From: M3007 sp044230315
GTDB taxonomy: Bacteria; Bacteroidota; Bacteroidia; Chitinophagales; Saprospiraceae
Assembly (NCBI GenBank): GCA_044230315.1
Contig: JBGARJ010000005.1
Location: forward strand, 1-64,000
Length of the DNA stretch: 64,000 bases
Direction of reading: 5' to 3'
A program made the position numbers and the translations under genes. How positions within the stretch are numbered: position 1 is the first letter of the stretch; each line of letters begins with the position of its first letter. Positions 44,247 to 52,818 of this stretch are shown piece after piece. The notes under the pieces are model-generated. The model ran no database searches. It had not been told where the DNA came from and saw nothing but the letters and a program-made list of their open reading frames with translations.

Positions 44247-46937
44247 ATGAAGATAATCCGTGTTACGCTGCTTCTATGTGCTTTGTTCCAACCCGGTATG
44301 ACACTGTTGAGCCAAACCGCGCCGCATGTGCCCGGTCAGTTTTTGGTAAGCCTGTCCCCGGAAACCGTGAGCCCGCAAACGCTGGCGGAGCGCTTTGAGG
44401 CGGATTACCCATCAATTCCTATCCAAATAGCCGGCAAAGTTTCCGATCTGTTGCAAATCTGGCTCTTTGAGGCGCCCACAGGAACCATTGACGAACGCAC
44501 CATATTGGCCTGGCTACGGCGGCAACCGGAAGTGCGCCTGGCCCAATTCAACCACCTGCTGGAAAATCGCTCCGCCCCGCCGGGCGCCATACCGAACGAC
44601 CCCTTATTTGCCCAGCAATGGCACCATATCAATACCGGAAGCGGCGGCGGGTTGCCAGGCGCCGACATGGATTCGGACCTGGCCTGGAATATCACCACGG
44701 GCGGACTCAGCCCGGAAGGCGATACCATCGTGGTAGCGGTTATCGACGTCGGGCTGGATGATTCGCACGAGGATCTGGCCGGTAATATTTGGCGAAACAC
44801 GGCTGAAATTCCCGGCGACAACATCGACAACGACCTCAATGGATATGTAGATGATTTTCGCGGATGGAGCGCCTTCTTGCAGAACGATCAGATCTCGTCT
44901 ACCACGACTGTCCACGGCACCCCGGTCAGTGCAATTATCGGCGCCAGGGGCAACAACGGACTGGGTGTAGTCGGGGTCAACTGGAATATCAAAATCATGT
45001 TTGTCGCGGGGAACAACCCCGAGTCAGTTATCCTGTCTGCATATGACTACGTATGGAAAAGCCGTAAGCGGTACAACGCTTCGCAAGGCAAACTGGGGGC
45101 ATTCGTCGTAGCGGTAAACTGCTCCTGGGGTGTCACCTATGGCCAGCCGGCCGATGCACCGCTCTGGTGCGCGGCGTTCGACTCCCTCGGTAGCGCCGGC
45201 ATCCTGACGGTTGCCGCCACAGCAAATTCCCCCATAGATGTGGACATCGCTGGCGATTTACCTACGACCTGTCCAAGCGACTATCTGATTACGGTTACCA
45301 GCCTGACTAAAACCGACCAGAAGGCCGCGGATGCTGCCTGGGGCGCCCAATCCATCGATTTGGGAGCCTATGGGAAATATGTAGTCACTGCCGCCGCCGG
45401 CAATCAATACGGAACGTTTGACGGCACCTCTTTTGCCGCTCCGCAGGTCAGTGGGGCCATCGGGCTGCTATATTCCGCTCCCTGTTCCAATTTAACGGCA
45501 ATCGCCAAAGCAAGTCCGGCAACCGCGGCCTTGCTGGCTAAGCAGGCCATTTTAACAGCGACTACGCCCAACGCCAACCTGCAAGGCAAAACGGTCACCG
45601 GGGGACGGCTGAATCTGTATAATATGCTTCAAAAATACCAAAGCGAATGTATGTCATGCCTGTCGCCCCTTGCCCTGACAGCCGAGGCAATAGGCGGCAA
45701 TCAATTGAAATTGACATGGTCCAAAACCGCTGATGTGACTGCCGTCCGGCTCCGGTGGCGGCTGTATGGCGATTCCATTTGGAACCTGCAACCAATAGCA
45801 ACCAGTCCGTACGTTATCGGCGGATTAAAAACCTGCACTGAATATGAAATTTCACTACAAAGCACTTGTAACAATTCGCTGCAAAGCGCTTGGTCGGCCC
45901 CACTTGTATTTCGAACCGGTGATTGTTGCGAGGCTCCGGCTTCCATTGGCGCCATAACCATCAGCGATACCGCTGCATCAATTACCTGGAGCAGCCCGAC
46001 GATTGCGCAAGGCTACCGGCTCCGGTGGCGAGTTTCTGGCGACGCCTGGCAGGACATACAGTTGCCGACCAACTATATCGAACTGAATGGACTGACCCCT
46101 TGTACCGAATACGAGTTGGCAATTCAGACGCAATGCGGACCGGACAGTCTGTCCGCCTCAAATTTCTTTACCTTTAAAACCGCCGGTTGCGGCCCTTGCA
46201 CCGACCTTTCTTATTGCCCGGCAAAATCTCATTCCGCCAACGATGAATGGATCAAAACAGTGGAAATAGGCCCCTGGAAACACTATTCCGGTGGGAATAC
46301 CGGGTATCAGGACTTTACCGGCAATCCTGACATTTTGGCCATTATGCCCGGCTCCGATTCGATCCCCGTCTTACTGATCCCGGGATATTCCGGCTTGCCG
46401 TATCCCGAATACTTTCGGGTGTACATCGACTACAATGGCGACGGTGATTTTGACGAGCCGGATGAATTGGCATTTGATGCAGGGTATTCCACCACCGATT
46501 CGTTGACCGGCAAAATCAAGCCGCCAGCCTTCAACACTAAGGGCCTCAGCCGAATGCGGGTGTTGATGAAATACAAAGGCCCCTCCAGCTCTTCACCCAC
46601 CCCCTGTGAAACATTTGACTTTGGGCAGGTGGAAGATTATTGCGTCTTGCTGGGTTCCGTTATTAGTACGGAATCGCCGATTGACACCCGGGAACGTGTG
46701 CCGGCGTTTCCGCAACCTGCCAGCGAGCGCGTTTTTGTACGCGTGCCCGGCGTTTCCGCCCATCCGCTGCAATGGTTTCTGTTTGACGCTACCGGACGAA
46801 TGCTGGGGCGGGGTAATGCAGGCGACGGACCGGAGCCGGTGGAAATAAGCATCTCGGGATTGCCCGGCGGCTGGTATGTCGTTCGCCTGCAGTCCCGCGA
46901 GCGGGTATTTCAACAAAAAATTCTGGTGGTACGGTAG
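44247..46937 (+). CDS. Secreted subtilisin-like (S8) protease with Fn3, GEVED and T9SS sorting domains
   Basis: 896 residues. Signal peptide MKIIRVTLLLCALFQPGMTLLSQ, then a propeptide-like region (PGQFLVSLSPETV ... PEVRLAQFNHLLE, to about 115). The S8 domain has D167 (VIDVGLDDSHEDL), H223 (HGTPVSAIIGA), the oxyanion Asn in NCSWG, and S395 (GTSFAAPQVSGA), so the triad is complete. Two Fn3-like modules follow (LKLTWSKTADVTAVRLRWR ... and ASITWSSPTIAQGYRLRWR ...), then a GEVED domain (YFRVYIDYNGDGDFDEPDE ... FGQVEDYCV) and a type A T9SS sorting domain (AFPQPASERVFVRV ... GWYVVRLQS ... KILVVR). It is probably a surface or secreted endopeptidase. The divergent neighbour of the giant adhesins; processing of them is possible but only an inference. 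Confidence 0.92.
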   Translation: MKIIRVTLLLCALFQPGMTLLSQTAPHVPGQFLVSLSPETVSPQTLAERFEADYPSIPIQIAGKVSDLLQIWLFEAPTGTIDERTILAWLRRQPEVRLAQFNHLLENRSAPPGAIPNDPLFAQQWHHINTGSGGGLPGADMDSDLAWNITTGGLSPEGDTIVVAVIDVGLDDSHEDLAGNIWRNTAEIPGDNIDNDLNGYVDDFRGWSAFLQNDQISSTTTVHGTPVSAIIGARGNNGLGVVGVNWNIKIMFVAGNNPESVILSAYDYVWKSRKRYNASQGKLGAFVVAVNCSWGVTYGQPADAPLWCAAFDSLGSAGILTVAATANSPIDVDIAGDLPTTCPSDYLITVTSLTKTDQKAADAAWGAQSIDLGAYGKYVVTAAAGNQYGTFDGTSFAAPQVSGAIGLLYSAPCSNLTAIAKASPATAALLAKQAILTATTPNANLQGKTVTGGRLNLYNMLQKYQSECMSCLSPLALTAEAIGGNQLKLTWSKTADVTAVRLRWRLYGDSIWNLQPIATSPYVIGGLKTCTEYEISLQSTCNNSLQSAWSAPLVFRTGDCCEAPASIGAITISDTAASITWSSPTIAQGYRLRWRVSGDAWQDIQLPTNYIELNGLTPCTEYELAIQTQCGPDSLSASNFFTFKTAGCGPCTDLSYCPAKSHSANDEWIKTVEIGPWKHYSGGNTGYQDFTGNPDILAIMPGSDSIPVLLIPGYSGLPYPEYFRVYIDYNGDGDFDEPDELAFDAGYSTTDSLTGKIKPPAFNTKGLSRMRVLMKYKGPSSSSPTPCETFDFGQVEDYCVLLGSVISTESPIDTRERVPAFPQPASERVFVRVPGVSAHPLQWFLFDATGRMLGRGNAGDGPEPVEISISGLPGGWYVVRLQSRERVFQQKILVVR

Positions 46938-46939
46938 TG

Positions 46940-47476
46940 TCAATCGTTGTCGGCAAAGAACTTCTTGATCTCGGTGGCGTCTTTGGCCTTGATGCGACCG
47001 GACAGAATGAGCCGGATTTCCCGGCGCCGCGCTGCACTTTCATACAGGCTTTGCTCTTCGCTGGAAAGAGCCAGTACCGGGGGCGCCTCAATTGGCGTCT
47101 TTTTGGAATCATCCAGCGCTACAAAAGTGAAATAGGCATGGTTGCAACGCCTGGGATTCTGCCCTTTTATATCATTGGCAAACACCTCGACATACACTTC
47201 CACAGATGAACTGAAAGCCCGGGTAACACTGGCTTCCAACGTGATCACCTCGCCAAGCCGGATCGGCTTTTGAAACGAAATATGGTCCACTGCAGCGGTG
47301 ACGACATGGGCTTCACAATGCCGCCCCGCGCAAATCGCCGCAACAATATCCATCCAGCGCATCAGATACCCGCCCATCAGGTTTCCCATGGGGTTGGTAT
47401 CATTCGGCATAACCATCTCGGTCATAACCGTGTGGCTTTCCGAGACTTTTTTGGGCTCCAACGAGCGTTTAGCCAT
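46940..47476 (-). CDS. Hotdog-fold acyl-CoA thioesterase
   Basis: 178 residues of the YciA/BACH type. The signature NPMGNLMGGYLMRWMD (residues 28-43) contains the expected Asn, the GG turn and the catalytic Asp. HVVTAAVDHISFQKPIRLGEVI and the strand SSVEVYVEVFANDI follow. It hydrolyses acyl-CoAs to free acid and CoA. A C-terminal extension of about 45 charged residues is helical. ATG at 47476. Tail to tail with the S8 gene, with 2 bp between the stops. Confidence 0.92.
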   Translation of the reverse strand: MAKRSLEPKKVSESHTVMTEMVMPNDTNPMGNLMGGYLMRWMDIVAAICAGRHCEAHVVTAAVDHISFQKPIRLGEVITLEASVTRAFSSSVEVYVEVFANDIKGQNPRRCNHAYFTFVALDDSKKTPIEAPPVLALSSEEQSLYESAARRREIRLILSGRIKAKDATEIKKFFADND

Positions 47477-47506
47477 AAACAGGGAAGGTTACGGTTTTAT
47501 TTGTCC

Positions 47507-48049
47507 TTATTGGCCGGAAACCGGCACCAGGCGACTGCGCATTGCCCAGGCATATCCCCCAAACAACACCGCCGAGAAAAACAAGTCGCCCAACACGGTA
47601 TTGCCCAGGAAGGGGAGCCCGGCAGCATAGCAACCAAGCAAGCCTGCCGCCGTCTTCGGATACAAGGCAGTTTCTGCCCAGGTGCTAAAATTGCTGACTA
47701 AAAAGAAGAGCAGGGAAGCGGTAAGACTCGCCAGGGCCACGCGCTGCGGAGAGCGCTGTTGGCGCAATACCAGCCATCCGGTCAGTATAACCAGGGCAAA
47801 GGCTGCGTAAATCCAAATCGACGTTATCCAGGTAAATCCCGCATAGTACTGCCGGTAGACAACATTGTTGAGAAAAAGATCGGTCAGGAACAACGCCGAA
47901 AAAGGGACCAGCAACGCCAGCCAGCGCCGATTCAAGTATGCGGCACCAAACAAGCCGATGGCGCCAAGTGGCGTAAAATTCTGCGGGTGCGGCAACAGCC
48001 TGGTCAAAGCTGCCAAAATGATCAGGATCAAGGCAATGCGAAATTTCAT
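47507..48049 (-). CDS. DUF6580-family integral membrane protein
   Basis: About 180 residues from the ATG at 48049 (MKFRIALILIILAALTRLLPHPQNFTPLGAIGLFGAAYL). Five or six TM segments. RLLPHPxNFTPxxAIxLFxGA is the conserved start of this family in Bacteroidota, and NFSTWAETALYPKTAAGL, with a W/Y-rich loop, is its second signature. ECF-transporter S components have similar topology, so a substrate-binding role in uptake is possible but unproven. Downstream of a -7 element at 48135-48142. Lies upstream of the thioesterase gene in the same direction. Confidence 0.8.
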   Translation of the reverse strand: MKFRIALILIILAALTRLLPHPQNFTPLGAIGLFGAAYLNRRWLALLVPFSALFLTDLFLNNVVYRQYYAGFTWITSIWIYAAFALVILTGWLVLRQQRSPQRVALASLTASLLFFLVSNFSTWAETALYPKTAAGLLGCYAAGLPFLGNTVLGDLFFSAVLFGGYAWAMRSRLVPVSGQ

Positions 48050-48134
48050 AGCATCGGATCGATTAAGAACAGCTTTGAACCCGCATCGTCGGGCTCCAAA
48101 CATGTTCTAATGTAAAGAAGGAGCATTTGCGCCG

Positions 48135-48142
48135 CAAAGATA
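48135..48142 (-). promoter_or_regulatory. -7 element of the DUF6580 gene
   Basis: Minus strand TATCTTTG (plus CAAAGATA), a match to TAnnTTTG. The leader would be about 85 nt. Confidence 0.45.
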
Positions 48143-48246
48143 GCGCGCTTAAACCTACCCTTGGGCCCCCAGGGGTCGCGTTTTTCCAAAAAACACGTTT
48201 GCGTAGTCCAATTCTTGTATAATTGCCCAAAACTTGTCCGGAACAC

Positions 48247-50121
48247 ATGAATAATCGCTTCATCCTGGCTTTGCCATTTTTTACCCTCCTTTTCATTCTG
48301 TTGCATCAACCACCCCTTACCGCCCAACCGGATCGTTGGCAGCAACACGTATCCTACGAAATGACCATCGATATGGATGCGCAGCAACACCGGTACCAAG
48401 GCACGCAACGCCTGGTGTACACCAACAACAGCCCCGACACGCTCGACAAGGTCTTTTACCACCTGTACTTCAACGCCTTTCAGCCGGGCAGTATGATGGA
48501 CGTCCGTTCGCGCACGATTATAGACCCCGACCCGCGTATCGGCGGCCGGATCGCCAGGCTCAAGCCCAATGAACAAGGCTGGATAAAAGTGCGTTCCCTG
48601 CAGCAAAATGAAAAGACGACTACCTTCGAAACCTACGGGACGATCCTGAAGGTCGTGCTGCCGGAGCCCATCCCGCCACACAGCAGAACGGAGCTTTTCA
48701 TGAATTGGGAAGCGCAGGTGCCTATCCAGATCCGCCGCTCCGGCCGCGACAATGCAGAAGGGGTGGCGTATTCGATGACGCAATGGTACCCTAAAATGTG
48801 TGAGTACGACTACCAGGGCTGGCACGCTGACCCTTATGTGCAGCGCGAGTTTTATGGGGTTTGGGGCGATTTTGACGTGAAAATCACGATCGACAAGCGT
48901 TATGTGGTGGCGGCCGGCGGGTACCTCCAAAACGCACAGGAGGTGGGTTACGGTTACGAGTCGCCGGCTATGCCGCTGATGTTGCCCAGTGGCGATAAAC
49001 TGACTTACCATTTCAAAGCGCCCAATGTGCATGATTTTGCCTGGGCAGCCGATCCGGATTATACCCAGAAAATGATCGTGGCCGACGATGGCTCGATCCT
49101 GCGTTTTTTTTGGAAAAAAGGCAAAGGGTACGACCGGCAATGGGAACAACTTCCGGCGATCATGAGCCGGGCCCGGGCGATCATGAACCAGCGTTTTGGC
49201 CAGTACCCGTACAAAGAATACTCCTTTATTCAGGGTGGCGACGGCGGCATGGAGTACCCCATGGCTACCCTTATTTCCGGCAACCGGGTACTGGCCAGTC
49301 TCATCGGCGCAGCGGTGCACGAACAGCTACATTCCTGGTACCAGGCGGTGCTCGGTTCCAACGAAAGCCTGCATGCCTGGATGGACGAAGGTTTCGTCTC
49401 CTATTCCGAATCTATTATAGACGATGAACTGGCCAAGGCCGGGCTATCCGGCGGCCGGGCCGTATTGGAGGATCCTTTTGCCGGCAACTATGCCGCCTAT
49501 CGATCGCTGGTCGCCAGCGGCATGGAAGAACCCCTGACCACGCATGCCGATCATTTCCATTCCAATTATGCCTACCAAACCGCCGCCTACGTAAAAGGCT
49601 GCATATTCCTCCATCAATTGGAATACGTAATAGGCAAACAACACATGCGGGCGGGTTTGCTGCGCTATTTTGATACCTGGAAATTCAGGCACCCCAACCC
49701 GGACGATGTCATCCGGGTGTTTGAAAAAGAAAGCGGCCTGCAACTGGACTGGTATAAAAACGATTTTGTCAACACGACCAACACCATCGATTACGGGGTG
49801 AAAAGTGTGGAAAAAGAGGGTAGAAAGACTACCCATGTCGTTATTGAACGAAAAGGCGATATGGCCATGCCGCTGGACATTGTAGTGACCTATGCCGACG
49901 GCGATCAGGAACTTTTCTATGCCCCGCTGGCAGGCATGCTGGGGGCAAAACCACCGGAATCGGATATGCCGCGCACAGTGTTGCCCGATCATCGCTGGGT
50001 AGACCTTGCTTATGAATTTGATATCCCGGAGAAAGCAAAAAAAGTGACTAAAGTGGAAATCGACCCTTCACACCGCATGGCTGATGTTGATTTATCCAAC
50101 AATGTCTGGACCAGGGAATGA
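48247..50121 (+). CDS. M1-family metallopeptidase, secreted
   Basis: About 624 residues from the ATG at 48247 (MNNRFILALPFFTLLFILLH, signal peptide ending LTAQ). N-terminal beta domain, then the M1 catalytic domain with the substrate loop GGDGGMEYPM and the zinc motif HEQLHSW (H358, E359, H362). The third ligand is E381 in AWMDEGFVSYSE, with the standard 18-residue spacing. A C-terminal beta-like domain (about 530-624) follows. Zinc aminopeptidase, probably periplasmic or surface-exposed. It ends 19 bp from the converging EnvC-like gene; TATAATTG at 48218-48225 is a weak promoter candidate. Confidence 0.9.
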   Translation: MNNRFILALPFFTLLFILLHQPPLTAQPDRWQQHVSYEMTIDMDAQQHRYQGTQRLVYTNNSPDTLDKVFYHLYFNAFQPGSMMDVRSRTIIDPDPRIGGRIARLKPNEQGWIKVRSLQQNEKTTTFETYGTILKVVLPEPIPPHSRTELFMNWEAQVPIQIRRSGRDNAEGVAYSMTQWYPKMCEYDYQGWHADPYVQREFYGVWGDFDVKITIDKRYVVAAGGYLQNAQEVGYGYESPAMPLMLPSGDKLTYHFKAPNVHDFAWAADPDYTQKMIVADDGSILRFFWKKGKGYDRQWEQLPAIMSRARAIMNQRFGQYPYKEYSFIQGGDGGMEYPMATLISGNRVLASLIGAAVHEQLHSWYQAVLGSNESLHAWMDEGFVSYSESIIDDELAKAGLSGGRAVLEDPFAGNYAAYRSLVASGMEEPLTTHADHFHSNYAYQTAAYVKGCIFLHQLEYVIGKQHMRAGLLRYFDTWKFRHPNPDDVIRVFEKESGLQLDWYKNDFVNTTNTIDYGVKSVEKEGRKTTHVVIERKGDMAMPLDIVVTYADGDQELFYAPLAGMLGAKPPESDMPRTVLPDHRWVDLAYEFDIPEKAKKVTKVEIDPSHRMADVDLSNNVWTRE

Positions 50122-50140
50122 ACCTTTTGATCGGATGCGC

Positions 50141-51502
50141 TTATTTGTTGATCCAACCGGACGGGTTGAGGCGTTGCTTTTGGTGCCAAAGTTCAAAATG
50201 CAATTCCGAAGCGCCCGTAATGGGGTTGTTGCTCACCCGGCCGATCGCCTGCCGCGCTTTTACCATGTTGCCTTTGGACAAATTGGTTTCACTCAGGTTC
50301 GAATACACGGTATAATAGTTCCCGTGTTGTAGAATAACGGTGTATTCATGTCCTGGAATGAACTGCACCCCGGCTACTTTGCCGTCATACACGGCATGTA
50401 CCGTCGCCGAGGTCTCGGTGCGTATATCAACGCCGTTGTTGGTGATCTCGATATTGCGCAGGGTGGGGTGCTTCTGCCGCCCAAACCCGCGCGCTATGAA
50501 GCCGTCGTCGACCGGCCAGGGCAGACTCCCCCGGCTTTGCCGGAAGGCCAGGGAGGTGCCGTCTTCCGGCAGCAAAGAACCGTCTTCTTCTTCGGCGCTT
50601 AATGCCTTGTCCGGTTGCGCCGTCGGCGGAGCGGCCGCTGTCGGAGGGGCTGTATTAGTCCTGGTTTCCGCTTTCGGGCGTCTGGATTCCTCCACTTTTT
50701 TCCGGATTTCCGCCTGGATAACTTGTTCGATGGCCTGGTTCAGCGCTTCATGGGCCGCCTGCTTTTTTTGCAGGTCTTCCCGCAAGCGCCCCTCGTCTTT
50801 TTCAAGCGCCTTCAGCAGCGTTTTCTTGTCGGCCATTTCCGTGCTCAGGGCTTCCTTTTGTCCCTGCAAAGAAGCCAGCAGGCTCTCCTGCCGCTGGTGG
50901 GTCTCTTCCAGCAAGGCGATCTTTTTGGAGAGCATGTTTTTAGTGAAAGCGATGGCTTCCGCCTGGGTCTTGCGGAAACGGTCGTATTTGCGCAGGAACA
51001 ACCAGCGCCGGAAGGCCTGGTTGAGGCTTTGGGCGGATAAGATATAGAGGAGCGGGTTGCTCATCATCTTGCGCCGGAAGGCGTTGCGCACCATCCTGCC
51101 ATAATCGGCTTGCATGGCCTCCACGTCGAGCGTGAGCGATTTGATCACTTCCGAGGTGCGGGCAATGGATGCTTCCGACTCGGCGATTTCATCCGTTATG
51201 GTCTGGATCAGGCTTTCCCGGCGTTCGATCTGGTTCTGGAGGGTGACAAACCGGTCGTAAGTGGTTTCCCGGGTTTTGGTGGTCTTCTTGAGCATTTTAT
51301 CCGTCACCTCGATATCGCGGATCAGTTTTTTGCGGCGCTCCTCCAAATCATTTTTGTTTTGCGCCTGACAAAGCGCCGACAGCAGCAGCAACAGCGTCGC
51401 CAAGGCAAATACGCGCCGGTAGACCCGGATGCAGGGAATGCCAGGGTTATTCGACGCGACGATAGTGGGCCGGAATCTCAAATCGGAATGTATTTCGAAC
51501 AT
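50141..51502 (-). CDS. EnvC-like murein hydrolase activator (coiled coil plus M23 domain)
   Basis: About 453 residues if the ATG at 51502 is used. A hydrophobic segment (VFALATLLLLLSALCQAQ) is preceded by 25-30 hydrophilic residues, so the true start is unclear; a TTG at 51481 and an ATG at 51532 are alternatives. All overlap the end of the DUF4292 gene by 35-85 bp. Long coiled coils (about 55-270: DLEERRKKLIRDIEVTDKML ... LREDLQKKQAAHEALNQAIEQ), a low-complexity Ala/Pro/Thr linker, and a C-terminal LytM/M23 domain follow (GRQKHPTLRNIEITNNGVDI ... GHEYTVILQHGNYYTVYSNL ... ELHFELWH). The usual zinc ligands (HxH/HxxxD) are partly missing: NNGVDI replaces the His-containing motif. It therefore probably activates amidases rather than cutting murein itself. 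Confidence 0.85.
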   Translation of the reverse strand: MFEIHSDLRFRPTIVASNNPGIPCIRVYRRVFALATLLLLLSALCQAQNKNDLEERRKKLIRDIEVTDKMLKKTTKTRETTYDRFVTLQNQIERRESLIQTITDEIAESEASIARTSEVIKSLTLDVEAMQADYGRMVRNAFRRKMMSNPLLYILSAQSLNQAFRRWLFLRKYDRFRKTQAEAIAFTKNMLSKKIALLEETHQRQESLLASLQGQKEALSTEMADKKTLLKALEKDEGRLREDLQKKQAAHEALNQAIEQVIQAEIRKKVEESRRPKAETRTNTAPPTAAAPPTAQPDKALSAEEEDGSLLPEDGTSLAFRQSRGSLPWPVDDGFIARGFGRQKHPTLRNIEITNNGVDIRTETSATVHAVYDGKVAGVQFIPGHEYTVILQHGNYYTVYSNLSETNLSKGNMVKARQAIGRVSNNPITGASELHFELWHQKQRLNPSGWINK

Positions 51503-52247
51503 TGACTTCGACATCGGTAAATTCAATTTCAAGGCGCAGGTTGCCGCTGTCCGGGCTGAAAGCTTCCAGTCGGCGAAGGTACGGAAAGAGTCCGGCGCCC
51601 GGCAAATTTTTAAACCGATCGAACTGCAGGTTCAAAATTCGCGAATCACGCTGCTGAACAAAAGTTTCCTGCCGCAAATTAAAGGACCGCTCTTCGATGC
51701 GGTAATCGGCCGAGTACCGGTTGTTGGTACCGGTCAGCCGGTGCAACTGGTCTTTGATGTCCGACTGGAGCGCCATGTCGGGCGCCAGCCAGGCCGAGGC
51801 CAGCAACAGGTTCTGCAACAGAGGAAAGCCCTCCGGGAGGCTGTACTGGCGCTCCAGGGCCTCGATACTTTGCGCAGTATAGGTGTTGTCAAGCCGGTTC
51901 AGCACAATGACCGAATCTTTGGTCACCAATGCGCGGGCAACCTCGATACCAAGTTTCTTCACATTCAACCACAAGGCATCGTCGCGAATCCAGATCAGGT
52001 TGGCAGTGGCTTCCGCCGACATGTCGTCGCTTTCAGCAAAGATTTTCGCTTTGGCCGTAAGGGTTTTAACCGCTTCGAGGTCGCGCGCCTGGAGTTTTTT
52101 CAATAGAAAGTCGCTCGATCGAACGGTTTGGGCAGGCTCGATAATATCGCCGGCTGCAGCGCGGCGACAACCACTGCGTTGGGCCGATAATAATGCTAAC
52201 AACAGGAGGACCAGAAGCAGCGGTCGGAAAATCAAACGGTTATACAT
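51447..52247 (-). CDS. DUF4292 envelope protein
   Basis: 266 residues. A hydrophobic N terminus (LIFRPLLLVLLLLALLSAQRSGC) could be a signal peptide, with a Cys at about 27. The DUF4292 core shows the outer-membrane-lipoprotein-carrier-like beta pattern (LTAKAKIFAESDDMSAEATANLIWIRDDALWLNV ... GIEVARALVTKDSVIVLNRLDNTYTAQ). The family is a LolA-like fold found in Bacteroidota. It lies between the TPR and EnvC-like genes, all leftward; its 3' end overlaps the EnvC frame. Role unknown, probably in the envelope. Confidence 0.85.
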   Translation of the reverse strand: MYNRLIFRPLLLVLLLLALLSAQRSGCRRAAAGDIIEPAQTVRSSDFLLKKLQARDLEAVKTLTAKAKIFAESDDMSAEATANLIWIRDDALWLNVKKLGIEVARALVTKDSVIVLNRLDNTYTAQSIEALERQYSLPEGFPLLQNLLLASAWLAPDMALQSDIKDQLHRLTGTNNRYSADYRIEERSFNLRQETFVQQRDSRILNLQFDRFKNLPGAGLFPYLRRLEAFSPDSGNLRLEIEFTDVEVNVRNTFRFEIPAHYRRVE

Positions 52248-52300
52248 GCGAATCCGTAAGGGCAGATGTGGTTATAATAAGTTGCTTGCAGGAACAGTGG

Positions 52301-52630
52301 TTATTCATCCTCATCCGAGTCGTCTAGATCCATGCGGGCCACATTGAGTTCGGAGTAAGCGTGCATGTCGCCGGCCTGTTTGGCCACTTCCATGCCCTGC
52401 CGGTAGGTTTGGAGCGCCGAATCCGGTTGCCCGGTTTTTTCGAGTAGTTTGCCCAGGTGATAATAGAGCCCCACATAGCCGGGATCAAGGGCGCGGAGCC
52501 GGAGGTAATAGGCCAGTGCCTGTTCGGCATCCTGCAGCCCTTCGTATTCTTTGGCCAGGGCAAAAAGGGCAAACGAGTCGTTGGGGCTCGTTTCCAGCAA
52601 TTGGTGCAAGCGTTGTAGTCGTTGGCTCAT
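52301..52630 (-). CDS. Short tetratricopeptide-repeat protein
   Basis: About 109 residues from the ATG at 52630 (MSQRLQRLHQLLETSPNDSF). About two and a half TPR units: SFALFALAKEYEGLQDAEQALAYY, GYVGLYYHLGKLLEKTGQPD and SALQTYRQGMEVAKQAGDM. An acidic tail (DLDDSDEDE) ends it. It is a scaffold-type protein, probably first gene of the TPR-DUF4292-EnvC operon, with 53 bp to the next gene. A divergent palindromic promoter lies about 90-120 bp upstream. Confidence 0.8.
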   Translation of the reverse strand: MSQRLQRLHQLLETSPNDSFALFALAKEYEGLQDAEQALAYYLRLRALDPGYVGLYYHLGKLLEKTGQPDSALQTYRQGMEVAKQAGDMHAYSELNVARMDLDDSDEDE

Positions 52631-52721
52631 CTTGGCATGAACGAATAGGCGGGTGATTTGTTTCGTCATAAAAATAGCGAAACTTCGCTGCTCACTTGGC
52701 GCGCAAATGGCTGTGTATTGC

Positions 52722-52753
52722 TACTTTTGCGGCGCTTTTATGCGGCAAAAGTA
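52722..52753. promoter_or_regulatory. Palindromic bidirectional promoter between the TPR operon and etfBA
   Basis: TACTTTTGC (52722-52730) and its exact inverse GCAAAAGTA (52745-52753) flank a 14-bp centre. The plus strand therefore has a -7 element (TACTTTTG 52722-52729) toward etfB (ATG 52819), and the minus strand the same element (52753-52746) toward the TPR gene (ATG 52630). No -33 TTTG is perfect for either direction. Confidence 0.5.
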
Positions 52754-52818
52754 TATAATTTAAGGTAAAACCTTGATTTTTAACGCTCTATCTGCCTTTC
52801 AACCGCTTAACCATTTCT

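Noticed and set aside
48050..49320. Upstream extension of the DUF6580 region in an alternative minus frame (424 residues)
   Set aside because: It is antisense to the M1 peptidase gene and has no family character.
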